64,000 nt of DNA from Brevundimonas lutea (GCF_003704105.1 NZ_QUOQ01000002.1:682001-746000); one strand, 5' to 3'; positions 23,540-32,300 are shown, counted from the stretch's first letter. A program made the numbers and translations. Notes: generated by a model not told the origin, from the sequence alone.

Positions 23540-23599
23540 GGAGCATCCTTCCTCCGCGCGGGTACGCGGGACGGTGGCTGGGTTGTGGGAAATACGGAC

Positions 23600-24493
23600 C
23601 TAGAAGAGACGCATCAGTCCGTAGGTCAGGGCGGTCGCCAGGATCAGCAGAAGTCCGATGACCACGGCGGCCGCCAGGACCTCGATCAGGCGGCGCGCCG
23701 CCGTTCCGGGGGTGAGGGGTTCGTCCGGCGGAGCCGGGCGCGCGGCAAGGCGAAGACCAGCGAGAAAAGCACGCGCAGCATGTCTCTCGTGCGGCTGAAC
23801 AGGTGGCGCTCCTGGAAGATCCGGCTGAACTGCGCCATGGCCGCCGACCGAGCCTTGCCCGACGTCGAGTGATGCAGGACCGTCTCGATGTCGTCCCAGT
23901 GCAGACGCGGCAGGATCTCCGTCGGCGGCTCCTTGAAGGCGTGAACCCACGCCCCCGGAGAGATCGGTTCGGGAGTCGAGACCGCCTGGGCGGTCAGGAT
24001 CACCTGCTGCAGCAGGTCCATGGGACTGAGCGCCCAGCTGACCATGCGCAGGTTGCGGACCATCTCGACCGCGAGCGGCTTGGCCGTCTCCGGCGCCATG
24101 TCCTCCAGAACGACCTCGATGTCCTCCCAGCTGATCGGGAGAGGATAGCTGTCCTCCGGTCGGGGGCCGGCCTGGAGCATCTCCTGGGGTGGGGTGGGCG
24201 GTTGAAGCATCGGGCTCTCCGTGGACCCCCCGATCCAGCGGTGGTTCGGCTCCGACGCCCATCCCGGAAAGTCCGGCTACGGGTTTTTCCGTGAGGAGGC
24301 CGCGGGCCCGGGCCATGGCCGCGGCCTCGCGGCTGCTGGAGGCGCCCAGCTTTGCGCGCGCATTCCGGAGGTGGGTTTCAACCGTGTTTTCGGTGACGCC
24401 CATTCGGTGGGCGATCTCAAGCACCTTCAGCAGCTGGACGACGCCGGTCAGCGCCTCCCGCTCGCGAGGCGATAGCCGAGCCGCCTCCTCCAC
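23600..24493 (-). CDS. LuxR-type HTH protein with distant C-terminal TM helix, module 2 (frame suspect)
   Basis: A 297-codon frame. It opens with a LuxR HTH (LSPREREALTGVVQLLKVLEIAHRMGVTENTVETHLRNARAKLGA, residues 7-60) from GTG 24493, which has GGGAGG 6 bases upstream. It ends with a clear membrane helix (RLIEVLAAAVVIGLLLILATALTYGLM). The middle (about 24270-23730) reads as Gly/His/Pro-rich shadow, while the other frame there is a good protein. Two compensating frameshifts in one HTH-domain-TM gene would explain this; see the next entry. Confidence 0.5.
   Translation of the reverse strand: MEEAARLSPREREALTGVVQLLKVLEIAHRMGVTENTVETHLRNARAKLGASSSREAAAMARARGLLTEKPVAGLSGMGVGAEPPLDRGVHGEPDASTAHPTPGDAPGRPPTGGQLSSPDQLGGHRGRSGGHGAGDGQAARGRDGPQPAHGQLGAQSHGPAAAGDPDRPGGLDSRTDLSGGVGSRLQGAADGDPAASALGRHRDGPASLDVGQGSVGGHGAVQPDLPGAPPVQPHERHAARAFLAGLRLAARPAPPDEPLTPGTAARRLIEVLAAAVVIGLLLILATALTYGLMRLF
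23686..24210 (-). CDS. Middle domain of module 2 regulator, in the alternate frame
   Basis: A 174-aa frame with convincing coding character and an internal duplication: ISWEDIEVVLEDM (about residues 26-38) and LHWDDIETVLHHS (about 102-114). It is +1 to the HTH frame, and its end (FALPRARLRRTNPSPP) passes into the TM segment of the other frame at about 23720. Upstream, the frame also reads well from about 24280 (GWASEPNHRWIGG) back to a TAG. It is either a separate gene starting ATG 24210 or the central part of a single gene broken by two indels. Confidence 0.5.
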   Translation of the reverse strand: MLQPPTPPQEMLQAGPRPEDSYPLPISWEDIEVVLEDMAPETAKPLAVEMVRNLRMVSWALSPMDLLQQVILTAQAVSTPEPISPGAWVHAFKEPPTEILPRLHWDDIETVLHHSTSGKARSAAMAQFSRIFQERHLFSRTRDMLRVLFSLVFALPRARLRRTNPSPPERRRAA

Positions 24494-24695
24494 GTTCGCC
24501 TCCCTGGGGAATCTACGTAGGTGAGTTAAACCATGAATCGGCGGGCGGAGGGGCGCCGCCATCACACTTGTGCACGGTTTCGAACACTTGCGTCGGGCAT
24601 TGGACACAAGCTTGGCCATACTGGACAGGTTCTCGAATAACGGGCATCACCGAATTTCGGTCGCGCAGGGGGCGCGGCCGCTTGGGGAGCTATCT

Positions 24696-25070
24696 ATGAG
24701 AACCGCCATCATTCTCAGCTGCGTCATCGCGGCCGTTTCCGTTTCGGCCTGCGCGACGAAGCGCTATCCGATCGCGACCACCTTCACGCCGGCCGAAGCC
24801 GCCGCCATGGATTGCGACGACCTCCGGTTGGAGCTGATCCGCGCCGAGCAAGTGCAGGCCCAGATCGCCGACACGGCCAATGTCGACTGGCGCTCGGCAG
24901 CCGGATTCCTCGGTGACTTTGGGATTGGGAACGCGATGGCCCGTTCCGACGCTGACAAGGCCATCACTCAGCGCATCACCGCGATCCGGCAGGCCCAGGC
25001 AGACAAGCGCTGCTCGACCGCCAGCGCGGCGAACGGCGTGACGGCCTGGATCGGAAAGGTGTTCGGCTAA
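24696..25070 (+). CDS. Lipoprotein of unknown function
   Basis: A 124-aa protein with signal peptide MRTAIILSCVIAAVSVSAC (lipobox SAC) and then a helical region (DDLRLELIRAEQVQAQIADTA, ADKAITQRITAIRQAQADKRC). ATG 24696 has GGGGAGC upstream; the frame is open to 24570. A rho-independent terminator follows at 25102. The type is frequent in Caulobacterales, with no assigned role. Confidence 0.75.
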   Translation: MRTAIILSCVIAAVSVSACATKRYPIATTFTPAEAAAMDCDDLRLELIRAEQVQAQIADTANVDWRSAAGFLGDFGIGNAMARSDADKAITQRITAIRQAQADKRCSTASAANGVTAWIGKVFG

Positions 25071-25101
25071 GCCGTACGACCGTTCGACCTGGAGACTGTG
25101 A

Positions 25102-25134
25102 AGCCCTCGCCGAGCGCATCGGTGGGGGCTTTTT
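25102..25134 (+). terminator. Rho-independent terminator after lipoprotein gene
   Basis: AGCCCTCGCC pairs with GGTGGGGGCT (10 bp, two G-U pairs) around a 9-base loop, followed by five T. It is 31 bp past the lipoprotein stop. Confidence 0.8.
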
Positions 25135-25718
25135 CATGCGCCGGACCCCGGCGCCTGGGGCCAGAGGAGCGCGGGTTCGAACAGCCCGCCGGCGCAGTTC
25201 CGACACGGGCCCCTCACGCAACGCGCCAGCTCCTGCATCCCGGTGGAGGCGTCGCCGCGTCCGCTGGCGATCAGTCGATCGATCATGGCCGGAACCGTCA
25301 GGGTGACGGCGCGGCGACAGCCGACGCACGTGATCGAGATCATCAGGCCGTCGTGCCCCAGATAGGCGATGAGCGGGACGCCCCTGGGATAGGCCTCGAC
25401 CGGCCGCGCCAGGCCGCATCCCAGCGGGTGGGAACACGACAGCGCCTCTTGAAGGACGGCGCTCGAAAGGTGGCCATAGCCGCTCCGGACCAGGGCCTCG
25501 ATGTCCGGCTCGACCCGCCGCCCGCAATCCTTCCGCTGACATCTGAGCAGGACGGTCTGGCCCCGCTGCAGGAAGCCCAGCAGCGTCTTGTCAGGAACGA
25601 ACCGCTCCGGCGGTCCGAGGTCCAGTCGCCAGCCCGGAGCCTGGTATCGGGCCAGGCCGGCGAGGCGACGATCCTCGGCGCGGGACAGCTGCTTGGCCCG
25701 CGACGGGTTGGCGGCCAT
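25134..25718 (-). CDS. Cys-rich zinc-ribbon-like protein
   Basis: A 194-aa protein with paired cysteines that could bind two zinc ions: LLRCQRKDCGRRV, CSHPLGCG, ITCVGCRR and GPCRNCAGG. No signal or TM segment. Probably cytoplasmic; nucleic-acid or protein binding is a guess from the Cys pattern. It lies convergent to the lipoprotein gene and stands alone. Confidence 0.65.
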   Translation of the reverse strand: MAANPSRAKQLSRAEDRRLAGLARYQAPGWRLDLGPPERFVPDKTLLGFLQRGQTVLLRCQRKDCGRRVEPDIEALVRSGYGHLSSAVLQEALSCSHPLGCGLARPVEAYPRGVPLIAYLGHDGLMISITCVGCRRAVTLTVPAMIDRLIASGRGDASTGMQELARCVRGPCRNCAGGLFEPALLWPQAPGSGA

Positions 25719-26351
25719 GGATCATCCGCCTCCACGGGCCGGGGAGACACGGTCGAACCCGGGTCGACCGCCTTCGATGACCAGGAACCCTAGCCAAGCC
25801 GCGCGGACACTCAGGACCCGCACTGTTACGCCCCGCTCGACCCCCAGGCCGTCGGCCATGAGGGGGGCCGAGGCGCCCGACACGTTCCCAAATGTGCGCC
25901 GCACGCCCGGCCTGGCGGGGACAAGGGCGTGTCCGGCGCGCCAACGCGCGAAGCGCGGATATAGGGGGGCGATATCTCCGCGCGCATCGCAACGCGCCCG
26001 CTCGGCGCGGGGGCACGGGATCCGGCGGCTATCTGGAGGACGCACGAGCAGGCTCCGGCTGGTCCGCCACGACCCCGCCGAGCGCATAGGCCGACCGCCC
26101 GTTCGGATGCAAGCTGAGATGTTCCTGCTACGTTCCCATGCTGTGGACGATGCGAGTTCGGCAGGCCGTCCTGGCCGAACAGCACCGCAAGCTGCCGAAC
26201 CGCGCTCGGGCACGGCCTGACGTGGCGTTTTGGGAGGTGTCGGCTCTCGACCGGTGCCGACGCCGCTCGCAGCGCCATGAGACCGACCCTCGCGCGAGGA
26301 GGCGAGGCCGTCCGGCGCCGTCGGAGCGAGCCGATCGCTATCGAGCGAGCG
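25719..26351. other. Long intergenic region without a supported gene
   Basis: Both strands have long Arg/Ala/Gly-rich frames typical of GC-rich shadow sequence, and none shows a domain or ribosome site. Several inverted GC-rich stretches occur around 25945-26010. I see no gene that I can support. Confidence 0.4.
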
Positions 26352-26921
26352 CTACTTCATCGGATCGGGCGCGCGCGCGAGGGCCGCAACGACGCGGGGC
26401 GCCAGTCGGCGAGCGATGCGGGCGACGCCGTCCGCATTGGGGTGGATGCGGTCGGCCAGGGCATAGCGCGGATCGAGAGCGACGCCCTCCAGCAGGAAGG
26501 GATCGAAGGCCACGTCGTAACGGTCGGCGGCGTCACGAAACAGACCGTCGAAGACCATTGCATAGACGCCGAGCCAGGGCGGCGCGCGCATGCCGCACAG
26601 GAACGCTGGGATACCCCTGTCGGTGAGCCTGTCGAGGATGGCGTCCAGGTTGGCGCGGATGCGGTCGACCGAGATCATCTGCATCATGTCGTTGGCGCCG
26701 AGGGCGACCACGCAGAGGGTGGTCTGCAAGGGCACGTCGCGGTCCAGGCGTCGCAGCCCGTCCGCCGTGGTGTCTCCCGAGACGCCGGCGTTCACCATCA
26801 CGCAAGGGCGGCCCAGTGTCTCCATCTCGGCCTGCAGGCGCGCGGGGAGCGCTTCGGTGCGACGGAGCCCGTAGCCGGCCGTCAGAGAGTCGCCCAGCAT
26901 GGTGATCAACGGCGTCGTCAA
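26352..26921 (-). CDS. GDSL/SGNH-family esterase (TesA-like)
   Basis: A 189-aa SGNH hydrolase with all four blocks: ITMLGDSLTAGYGL (nucleophile Ser), NAGVSGDTTADG (Gly), VALGANDMM (Asn) and DRIHPNADG (Asp, His). The family covers arylesterases, lysophospholipases and thioesterases like TesA. No signal peptide from the TTG start, which overlaps the preceding stop (TTGA), so it is coupled to the small gene upstream. Confidence 0.85.
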   Translation of the reverse strand: MTTPLITMLGDSLTAGYGLRRTEALPARLQAEMETLGRPCVMVNAGVSGDTTADGLRRLDRDVPLQTTLCVVALGANDMMQMISVDRIRANLDAILDRLTDRGIPAFLCGMRAPPWLGVYAMVFDGLFRDAADRYDVAFDPFLLEGVALDPRYALADRIHPNADGVARIARRLAPRVVAALARAPDPMK

Positions 26922-27148
26922 GCGGCGAGGTCGCCCACGTCCAGCGCCTCGGTCGCAAAACCGAGCGACGGGTTCGACAGCACGGCGACGGACCGTTCAT
27001 CCTGGTAAAGCGCGATGGTCTCGAAGCCGGGCCAGAGTCCGGCGACCCGCGCGAGCTCTCGCTCTGCCGCGCCGTCATCCTTCGCCTGGATCGCCACGAT
27101 GTCCCGCACGGCGACGCCGGGCGTGTTGACGAGGCAGAAATAGGACAT
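26918..27148 (-). CDS. Small hypothetical protein
   Basis: A 76-aa protein starting MSYFCLVNTPGVAVRDIVAIQAKDD, with LWPGFETIALYQDERSVAVLSNPSLGF later; compact alpha/beta character. No family was recognised. The ATG at 27148 was chosen over the open frame to 27265. Its stop overlaps the esterase start. Confidence 0.6.
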   Translation of the reverse strand: MSYFCLVNTPGVAVRDIVAIQAKDDGAAERELARVAGLWPGFETIALYQDERSVAVLSNPSLGFATEALDVGDLAA

Positions 27149-27386
27149 CGCGGGCGCGCTCCGAGTGGCGAAGGAGAACCGGCGCGGGGCGATCGGGTTG
27201 CATGACGCACCGCCGGGAGTTCGACGTCTCGGCGAAGTGGTCATTCGCGCTTCGCAAGACGTCACGCGTGGTCATTGGCGAAACGAAGGCGGTCGACGCC
27301 GCATCCGGGGTGGCGGCCGGCAGTCGCGCGGCTAGACCGGGTGTGGCCAGCCCCGGCCGTCGGGGCCTTCTTCGGGACTGACCGCC

Positions 27387-27809
27387 ATGATCCGCCTCGC
27401 CGCCGTCGTCGCCGCCCTGTGTCTCGCCTCCACTCCGGCGCTCGCCGAACCGGGAAGGTCGAGCCTCGCCCTGACCTTCGAGACGGGAACGGACGCTGGC
27501 GTCGTCATGGTCGCGCTGTACGACAGCGCGGCGGCCTATGACGGTGGCCAGCCGGTCCGCACCGCCCGGGTGGAGCTGGCCGAAGGCGCCCGGGACGCGG
27601 CCTTCGACGACCTGCCGGCCGGCGACTATGCCGCCAAGACCTTCCACGATGTGGACGGCGACGGCGCCATGGGCCGCAATCCCTTCGGCATGCCGACCGA
27701 GCCCTTCGCCTTCACCAACAACGCGGTGGGCAATATGGGCCCGGCGAGCTGGGACCGCGCCCGGGTGGCTGTCGACGGCGCGGTCGCCCAGACCATCGTG
27801 CTGCGTTGA
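27387..27809 (+). CDS. DUF2141 exported protein
   Basis: A 140-aa secreted protein: signal peptide to STPALA, then the DUF2141 beta-sandwich (VMVALYDSAAAYDGG, VELAEGARDAAFDDLPAGDYAAKTFHDVDGDGAMGRNPFGMPTEPFAFTNNA). The DVDGDG-N-P-FGMP-E stretch is characteristic. It is 29 bp upstream of a carotenoid oxygenase gene, a pairing that suggests a role tied to that pathway, though the molecular function is unknown. Confidence 0.85.
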   Translation: MIRLAAVVAALCLASTPALAEPGRSSLALTFETGTDAGVVMVALYDSAAAYDGGQPVRTARVELAEGARDAAFDDLPAGDYAAKTFHDVDGDGAMGRNPFGMPTEPFAFTNNAVGNMGPASWDRARVAVDGAVAQTIVLR

Positions 27810-27838
27810 ACCCGTCCCCTGAGCGAGGAGCCTGTTCG

Positions 27839-29305
27839 ATGATCCCGTCACGCCGCGCCTTCCTGCTTGGCGCCGCCGCTCTGTCGGCCGCCGTGGCCAC
27901 CCCGGAGACGGTGCGGGCCCTGGCCGCGCTCGAGGCGACCGCCGACTGGGCCCTGGCCACCGCCGATCTGGAGCGCGATGTGGCGCCGCGGGCGATGCGG
28001 CGCGTCCACGGACGCGTGCCGGATGGCCTGGAAGGGACGCTGTTCCGCAACGGGCCCGGCAAGTTTCGTCGGCCGGGCGGCAGCGCCACCCACTGGTTCG
28101 ACGGCGACGGCCTGATGCGGGCCTTTCGGATCCGGGAGGGCGAGGCGAGCCTGGAGGCGCGCTTCGCCGACACCGCCAAGCGCCGCCACGAGACCGCTCT
28201 CGACGCGGTCGTGACCCCCGGCTTCGGAACGGCGGGCGACGCACGCGCCCAGGTCGGCGGACCGGACGACGCCAATGCGGCGAACACCGCCGTCCTGCCC
28301 CTGGGCGACGCGGTCTGGGCGCTGTGGGAAGGCGGCTCGCCGGTCGCCATGGACGCGTCCGATCTGACGACGCGGGGGGTGGTCACCCTGCGCGACGACC
28401 TGAAGGGGATGCCGTTTCAGGCCCATCCGCGCATCGATCCGGACGGGACGATCTGGAACATCGGCCTGGCGGGGGACCGGATGATCGTCTGGAGGCTGAA
28501 CGCCGACGGGACCTTGAGGTCCGCCGACGTCGTCCGGCTTCCGCGCGCCAGCTATATGCACGACTTCACCGCCTCGGCGCGCCATCTGGTGGTGGTGCTT
28601 CAGCCCTGGGTGTTCGACCGCGACACCATGCCCTTCATGACCCGCTTCGCCTGGAAGCCGGAACTGGGGACGGAGGTGATGGTGATCGACAAGGCGGATG
28701 TGACACGGACTCGGATCTTCGAGCTTCCGGCCTTCAGCTATTTCCATCTGGGAGACGCCTGGGAGGACGGGTCGGGCGGGATTCGCTTCGATGTGGCGGC
28801 CGCCTCCGACGTCCGCTTCGCCCTCGAGGGCGCGCGGGTGCTGGTCGAGCAGCGCGGGACCGTGCCGGGCGACCCGGCCACCCTGTCGCTGGTGACGCTT
28901 CACGCCGACGGGCGGGCCGAGTTCGTCTCCTCGGGCGTGACGGCGGAGTTTCCCAAGGCCAATCCGCGCCTGGCCGGGTCGACGCGTCGTCTCACGTCGC
29001 ATGTGGCGGGCGAGACCGGCGGACGGCCCCTGCCCACCGGCCTGGCGGTGCAGGACTGGGAGACCGGGCGTTCGGATGTCTTCGACTTCGGCGATCGACA
29101 GATCATGGAGGAGGCGGTCTGGGTTCCCAAGCCGGGTCTGCACGGCGAAGCCGACGCCTGGCTGGTCGCGCCGTCCATCAATCTGGACGAGGGCGTGACC
29201 GAACTGCACGCCTTCGAGGCCGGACGGGTCGCCGATGGGCCGGTGGTCAGCTGGAGGGCCGATGTCGCCCTTCCCGCCGGCTTCCATGGCGCCTGGGCGA
29301 CCTAG
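27839..29305 (+). CDS. Carotenoid oxygenase (RPE65/CCD family), Tat-exported
   Basis: A 488-aa iron-dependent oxygenase that cleaves carotenoids or related alkenes. A twin-arginine signal (SRRAFLLGAAALSAAVA) precedes the propeller domain with GTLFRNGPGKFRRPG and HWFDGDGLMRAF. Four likely Fe-ligand His are in FQAHPRID, YMHDFTAS, FHLGDAWED and FHGAWAT. GAGCGAGGAG gives the ribosome site for ATG 27839. It is in an operon with DUF2141. Periplasmic location is unusual for the family but is seen in several Proteobacteria. Confidence 0.9.
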   Translation: MIPSRRAFLLGAAALSAAVATPETVRALAALEATADWALATADLERDVAPRAMRRVHGRVPDGLEGTLFRNGPGKFRRPGGSATHWFDGDGLMRAFRIREGEASLEARFADTAKRRHETALDAVVTPGFGTAGDARAQVGGPDDANAANTAVLPLGDAVWALWEGGSPVAMDASDLTTRGVVTLRDDLKGMPFQAHPRIDPDGTIWNIGLAGDRMIVWRLNADGTLRSADVVRLPRASYMHDFTASARHLVVVLQPWVFDRDTMPFMTRFAWKPELGTEVMVIDKADVTRTRIFELPAFSYFHLGDAWEDGSGGIRFDVAAASDVRFALEGARVLVEQRGTVPGDPATLSLVTLHADGRAEFVSSGVTAEFPKANPRLAGSTRRLTSHVAGETGGRPLPTGLAVQDWETGRSDVFDFGDRQIMEEAVWVPKPGLHGEADAWLVAPSINLDEGVTELHAFEAGRVADGPVVSWRADVALPAGFHGAWAT

Positions 29306-30078
29306 TACCAGCCGGCTTCGCGCAGCGCGCGGGCATAGCGGCGGCTGACCGGCGCCCTGACCCCGCCCTCGAGGGTGAGGGTGGCCCGGCCGTCGCCGCG
29401 CTCGACTTGGCGGACAGCGTCCCGGGCCACCCACCAGCCGCGATGGGTCTGGGCCCCCTCGAGGCCCTCGAGTTCGGCGAGGGCGTCGGAGAGGCGCATC
29501 AGGATCAGGTCGGAGCCGCGATTGGTATGCACGCGCAGATAATGATCCTCGCTCTGGACGGCGCGCAGGTTCGCGCCGCGGAGATGGGGCGGCAGGCGAT
29601 CCAGAAAGCGCGGGGCGGGCGCGTCGAGCGCGCCGGCATGGGTCTGGATCGGCTTCCGCTGGAGGAAGACATTCAGCAGGCTGACGACGCCCGTCACCAC
29701 AAGGACCGGCGGGAAGAAGGCGATGAGACGGCCGACCGTGGGGTGGCGTCCGGCCTGAAAGAGGAAGACGGTGTAGCCCCAGACCACGACGGTAAGCGGC
29801 AGGCCGATGGCCAGGGTCAGGGCCAGGGACGCCAACCAGGGGCGCCGGTCGCTGTCGATCCACCGGTCGAGCAGGCGGGCGCAGAGGTGACCCCACAGGG
29901 CGCCGGCCAGCATCAGGGGGAGCCAGTAGAGAAGCCTGTGACCGAACCCTTCTCCGGTCATGCCGAAGGCCCCGGTGAAGGCCAGCACCACACCCGCCGC
30001 GAGCGCGATCCCGACACCCTTGAGGAAGTCGGGATCGATCGACCCCGGCAGGCGCGGGCGGTGTGTCGCATCAATCAT
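29302..30078 (-). CDS. LytTR-domain regulator with four-TM sensor region
   Basis: A 258-aa membrane-anchored DNA-binding protein. Four TM helices (VGIALAAGVVLAFTGAFG, LLYWLPLMLAGALWGHL, LASLALTLAIGLPLTVVVWGY, LIAFFPPVLVVTGVVSLLNVF) precede a LytTR domain (about 160-255, LRAVQSEDHYLRVHTNRGSDLILMRLSDAL, THRGWWVAR, PVSRRYARAL). This architecture senses at the membrane and binds DNA directly. It is convergent with, and overlaps by 4 bp, the carotenoid oxygenase gene. Confidence 0.88.
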   Translation of the reverse strand: MIDATHRPRLPGSIDPDFLKGVGIALAAGVVLAFTGAFGMTGEGFGHRLLYWLPLMLAGALWGHLCARLLDRWIDSDRRPWLASLALTLAIGLPLTVVVWGYTVFLFQAGRHPTVGRLIAFFPPVLVVTGVVSLLNVFLQRKPIQTHAGALDAPAPRFLDRLPPHLRGANLRAVQSEDHYLRVHTNRGSDLILMRLSDALAELEGLEGAQTHRGWWVARDAVRQVERGDGRATLTLEGGVRAPVSRRYARALREAGWY

Positions 30079-30169
30079 TGACAGCTTCCCTTGGCGGTCT
30101 TGGAGGCCGCAGCCGCGGGCCATGCCTAGTCCGGGATGACGGTTCCACGCAATCGTCGCATGGACCCGG

Positions 30170-31079
30170 GCCGCGATGTTGCACGCAGGCTTGGTGAGAT
30201 CATTTGGAGCACCGGTGATCGTCACCGGGGGATCGCAGGCGCCCCAGCCCTCCGTGCTGGACCGGGGCGCCTTCGTGTTCGTCAATGGGCTGACCAGCGG
30301 CGGAGCCGCCCTCAAGCCCGAGCGATCGATGAGTTCGACGGTGGGGCCGGCCTGATCCCCGTCGGAGGCCTGCTGAGCCTGCTTCAGACAGGTCCGGGTC
30401 GGACGAGGCGTCGGCCTCGACGGATGGTGGGGGGACTACCGGGACCTGATGGTTCGCGAACAGGCCCAGCCCATCCTCGATCAGGCCGGGGCGGACACGC
30501 TCGCGGGCCGCGAAGGAACGGAGGCCCAGTCCCGCATCACGGGCGGCTTCGAGGTGCGATCACCGGCCTGCGGCTCAGGTTCGTCAACGCCGCGGCGATC
30601 AAGGCGCAGGGATGGGATCTGACGGTGCGCTATGAGCGCGGCGTGCTGGGCGGTCGCGGGTCGCCTCGGCGAGCGTCTGCCACATCGATCGATTCGATAT
30701 CCGCATGTCCGACGGGGCGCCCTTGCAGTCGGCGGTCGGATCGACGAACCTCAACACCCTGGCTCGCTCCATGCCTCGCAATCAGGGCCGGCTTGATCTG
30801 GCTTGGGACGGCGCCGGCCACAGCGTGATCCTGACCGCGCGCTACACGCGTGGCCACCGCAACGGCCGCAGCGGCGTCATGCGCGACCGCATCGGCTCCT
30901 GGCCGGGCCTTGATCTGGGCTATGGCGTGGCCCTGGGACGAGCGGAGACGCTTTGGGCGAAAATCGAAAATGTCGCCGATCGCGATCCGCCGCTGGCGCA
31001 GTTCGCCCTGGGATATGATCCGGGCGCCTCAGATCCCTGCGGTCGCGTGATCTCCATCGGTCCGAAGCGACCGTTCTAG
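30170..31079 (+). pseudogene. Decayed TonB-dependent receptor
   Basis: Pieces of the C-terminal barrel of a TonB receptor appear in different frames: FVFVNGLTSGGAALKPERS (about 30270-30330), EQAQPILDQAGADTLAG (about 30450-30510), LRFVNAAAIKAQGWDLTVRYERG (about 30575-30650) and a long intact end from about 30700 to the stop at 31079 with ARSMPRNQGRLDLAWDG and KIENVADRDPP. Several indels separate them, and the N-terminal half is missing. It is clearly not functional. Confidence 0.7.
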
Positions 31080-31831
31080 AGCAGGCTGGCTTGGGCTGAC
31101 GGCCGTTCGGTTTCGTCCCGACCCCCGCGTCTCGCGCGTTCGGTCCGGGCGCTGAAGCGGACATCGGGATCGCGATCGAGCGCCAGGGTATCGAGGGCTT
31201 TGCTGTCGAGCGTGTCCCAGGAGCGCCCCCGGTCGGGCCCGTGCGGCACGCGCGGCAGGAGGCCCGGCTCGCCGCTCCAGGCGATGAGAGTATCCACCGG
31301 GACGCTGTTGAGCATGTCCCTGAGGTGATGGGCGGTGACATAGGCGTCCGGGAAGGCCCGGTGGGCCGGAAGGCCCCTCTCATGCGCCAGGCCCTCCGGG
31401 CGGCGCAGATAGCGCAGCATCTGGTTGGAGAAGCGCGGGAGCTCGGGCCAGAGCCGGAGCGCGCATTTCCAGGTGCAGATCCAGGGCGCGCCCCCCGTGA
31501 ACCGGGGTCGACAATAGCGCTGCTCGAAACTGGCCCGATGGGCGGCGAGGGCGATCAGGTCGCCGCCGGGCCGGAGGATACTGTCGGCGGTTTCGCGCCA
31601 GAAGGGCGCGTCCTTCACCTGCTCGTCGAGGATGTGGTGGACCGCCATGGTGTCAGCCGAGATGGGACGCCCGGGATTGACGAAGACGGCACCGCACCGG
31701 TCCGCGAGACGCCATCCGGAGGGCGTTCGCTCCACGTCCTGCCAGCCGATCTCGCAGACGTCATCCGGCCCGGAACCGGCGGTTTCAAGGTCAACGACCC
31801 GGATGAACACGGGCGGCGTCGCCTCAGTCAC
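31076..31831 (-). CDS. DnaQ-like 3'-5' exonuclease
   Basis: A 251-aa protein with the DEDD fold: IRVVDLETAGSGPDDVCEIGW (DxE), AVHHILDEQVKDAP, LIALAAHRASFEQRYC (with Ala-His in place of the usual HN-F-D) and AHRAFPDAYVTAHHL (C-terminal D). A long tail follows, ending RDPDVRFSARTERA. GTG 31831 overlaps the stop of the small gene upstream (GTGA). It probably trims DNA or RNA ends. The Asp of motif II looks replaced, so activity should be checked. Confidence 0.8.
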   Translation of the reverse strand: MTEATPPVFIRVVDLETAGSGPDDVCEIGWQDVERTPSGWRLADRCGAVFVNPGRPISADTMAVHHILDEQVKDAPFWRETADSILRPGGDLIALAAHRASFEQRYCRPRFTGGAPWICTWKCALRLWPELPRFSNQMLRYLRRPEGLAHERGLPAHRAFPDAYVTAHHLRDMLNSVPVDTLIAWSGEPGLLPRVPHGPDRGRSWDTLDSKALDTLALDRDPDVRFSARTERARRGGRDETERPSAQASLL

Positions 31832-31968
31832 CGGCCGGTCTTGCCGCCCTTTTTCCCAAGGATGGCCTGCGCCCTTGAAGACTTCCGCGGATTGCTCTCT
31901 CCGTCCTTCTTCGCGGCCGCGTTGGCGCGCTTGGCGGCGTGACTGCCCTTGCCTCGTGTTTCGGCCAT
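31828..31968 (-). CDS. Small basic Lys/Ala-rich protein
   Basis: A 46-aa protein (MAETRGKGSHAAKRANAAAK, then LGKKGGKTGR at the end) absent from usual ORF lists. It is highly basic, like KGG-type stress proteins. Its TGA overlaps the GTG of the exonuclease gene, so the two are translationally coupled. It is one of a series of small hydrophilic proteins between 31.8 and 33.2 kb. Confidence 0.6.
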   Translation of the reverse strand: MAETRGKGSHAAKRANAAAKKDGESNPRKSSRAQAILGKKGGKTGR

Positions 31969-32123
31969 GGTTCACCTCCGAAGGATGAACGGTGCGGGCT
32001 CAACCCCGTTCCCCGCCGGGACGACTGCGGTCGCGGCGGACCTCGAGAGCATCTTCGGATACGGAAATCCTGTCGCCCCGATGCGTCCAGCGAGGATGAT
32101 CCGCCGCGCCTGGGATCGGGAAA

Positions 32124-32300
32124 CTACGGGCTGTTCTTGAACGTGGCGCCGATCTCAGTGGCGTCCGGTCCGTCGGGCCCGGCGGAGCGTCTTTCCTCGC
32201 GTCCGACCTTCACAACGTCCTTGTCCGGGGTGGTCGGATCCGGCTTGCCGCCTGGCGAGGCTGCGTTTCGCTTGCGTCCGTCGCTCTGTCGCTCAGCCAT
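32124..32300 (-). CDS. Small hydrophilic protein
   Basis: A 58-aa, probably disordered, polar protein (MAERQSDGRKRNAASPGGKP, GPDATEIGATFKNSP). Its ATG lies inside the end of the upstream gene (8-bp overlap with the stop at 32293), which supports coupled expression. No family was recognised. Confidence 0.5.
   Translation of the reverse strand: MAERQSDGRKRNAASPGGKPDPTTPDKDVVKVGREERRSAGPDGPDATEIGATFKNSP

Noticed and set aside
25722-26278. Overlapping minus-strand frames in the 25.7-26.3 kb gap
   Set aside because: No ribosome site, domain or normal amino-acid balance.
27848-29896. 682-aa minus frame across the carotenoid oxygenase and part of the LytTR gene
   Set aside because: Antisense shadow spanning two genes, Pro/Arg-rich, no recognisable fold.
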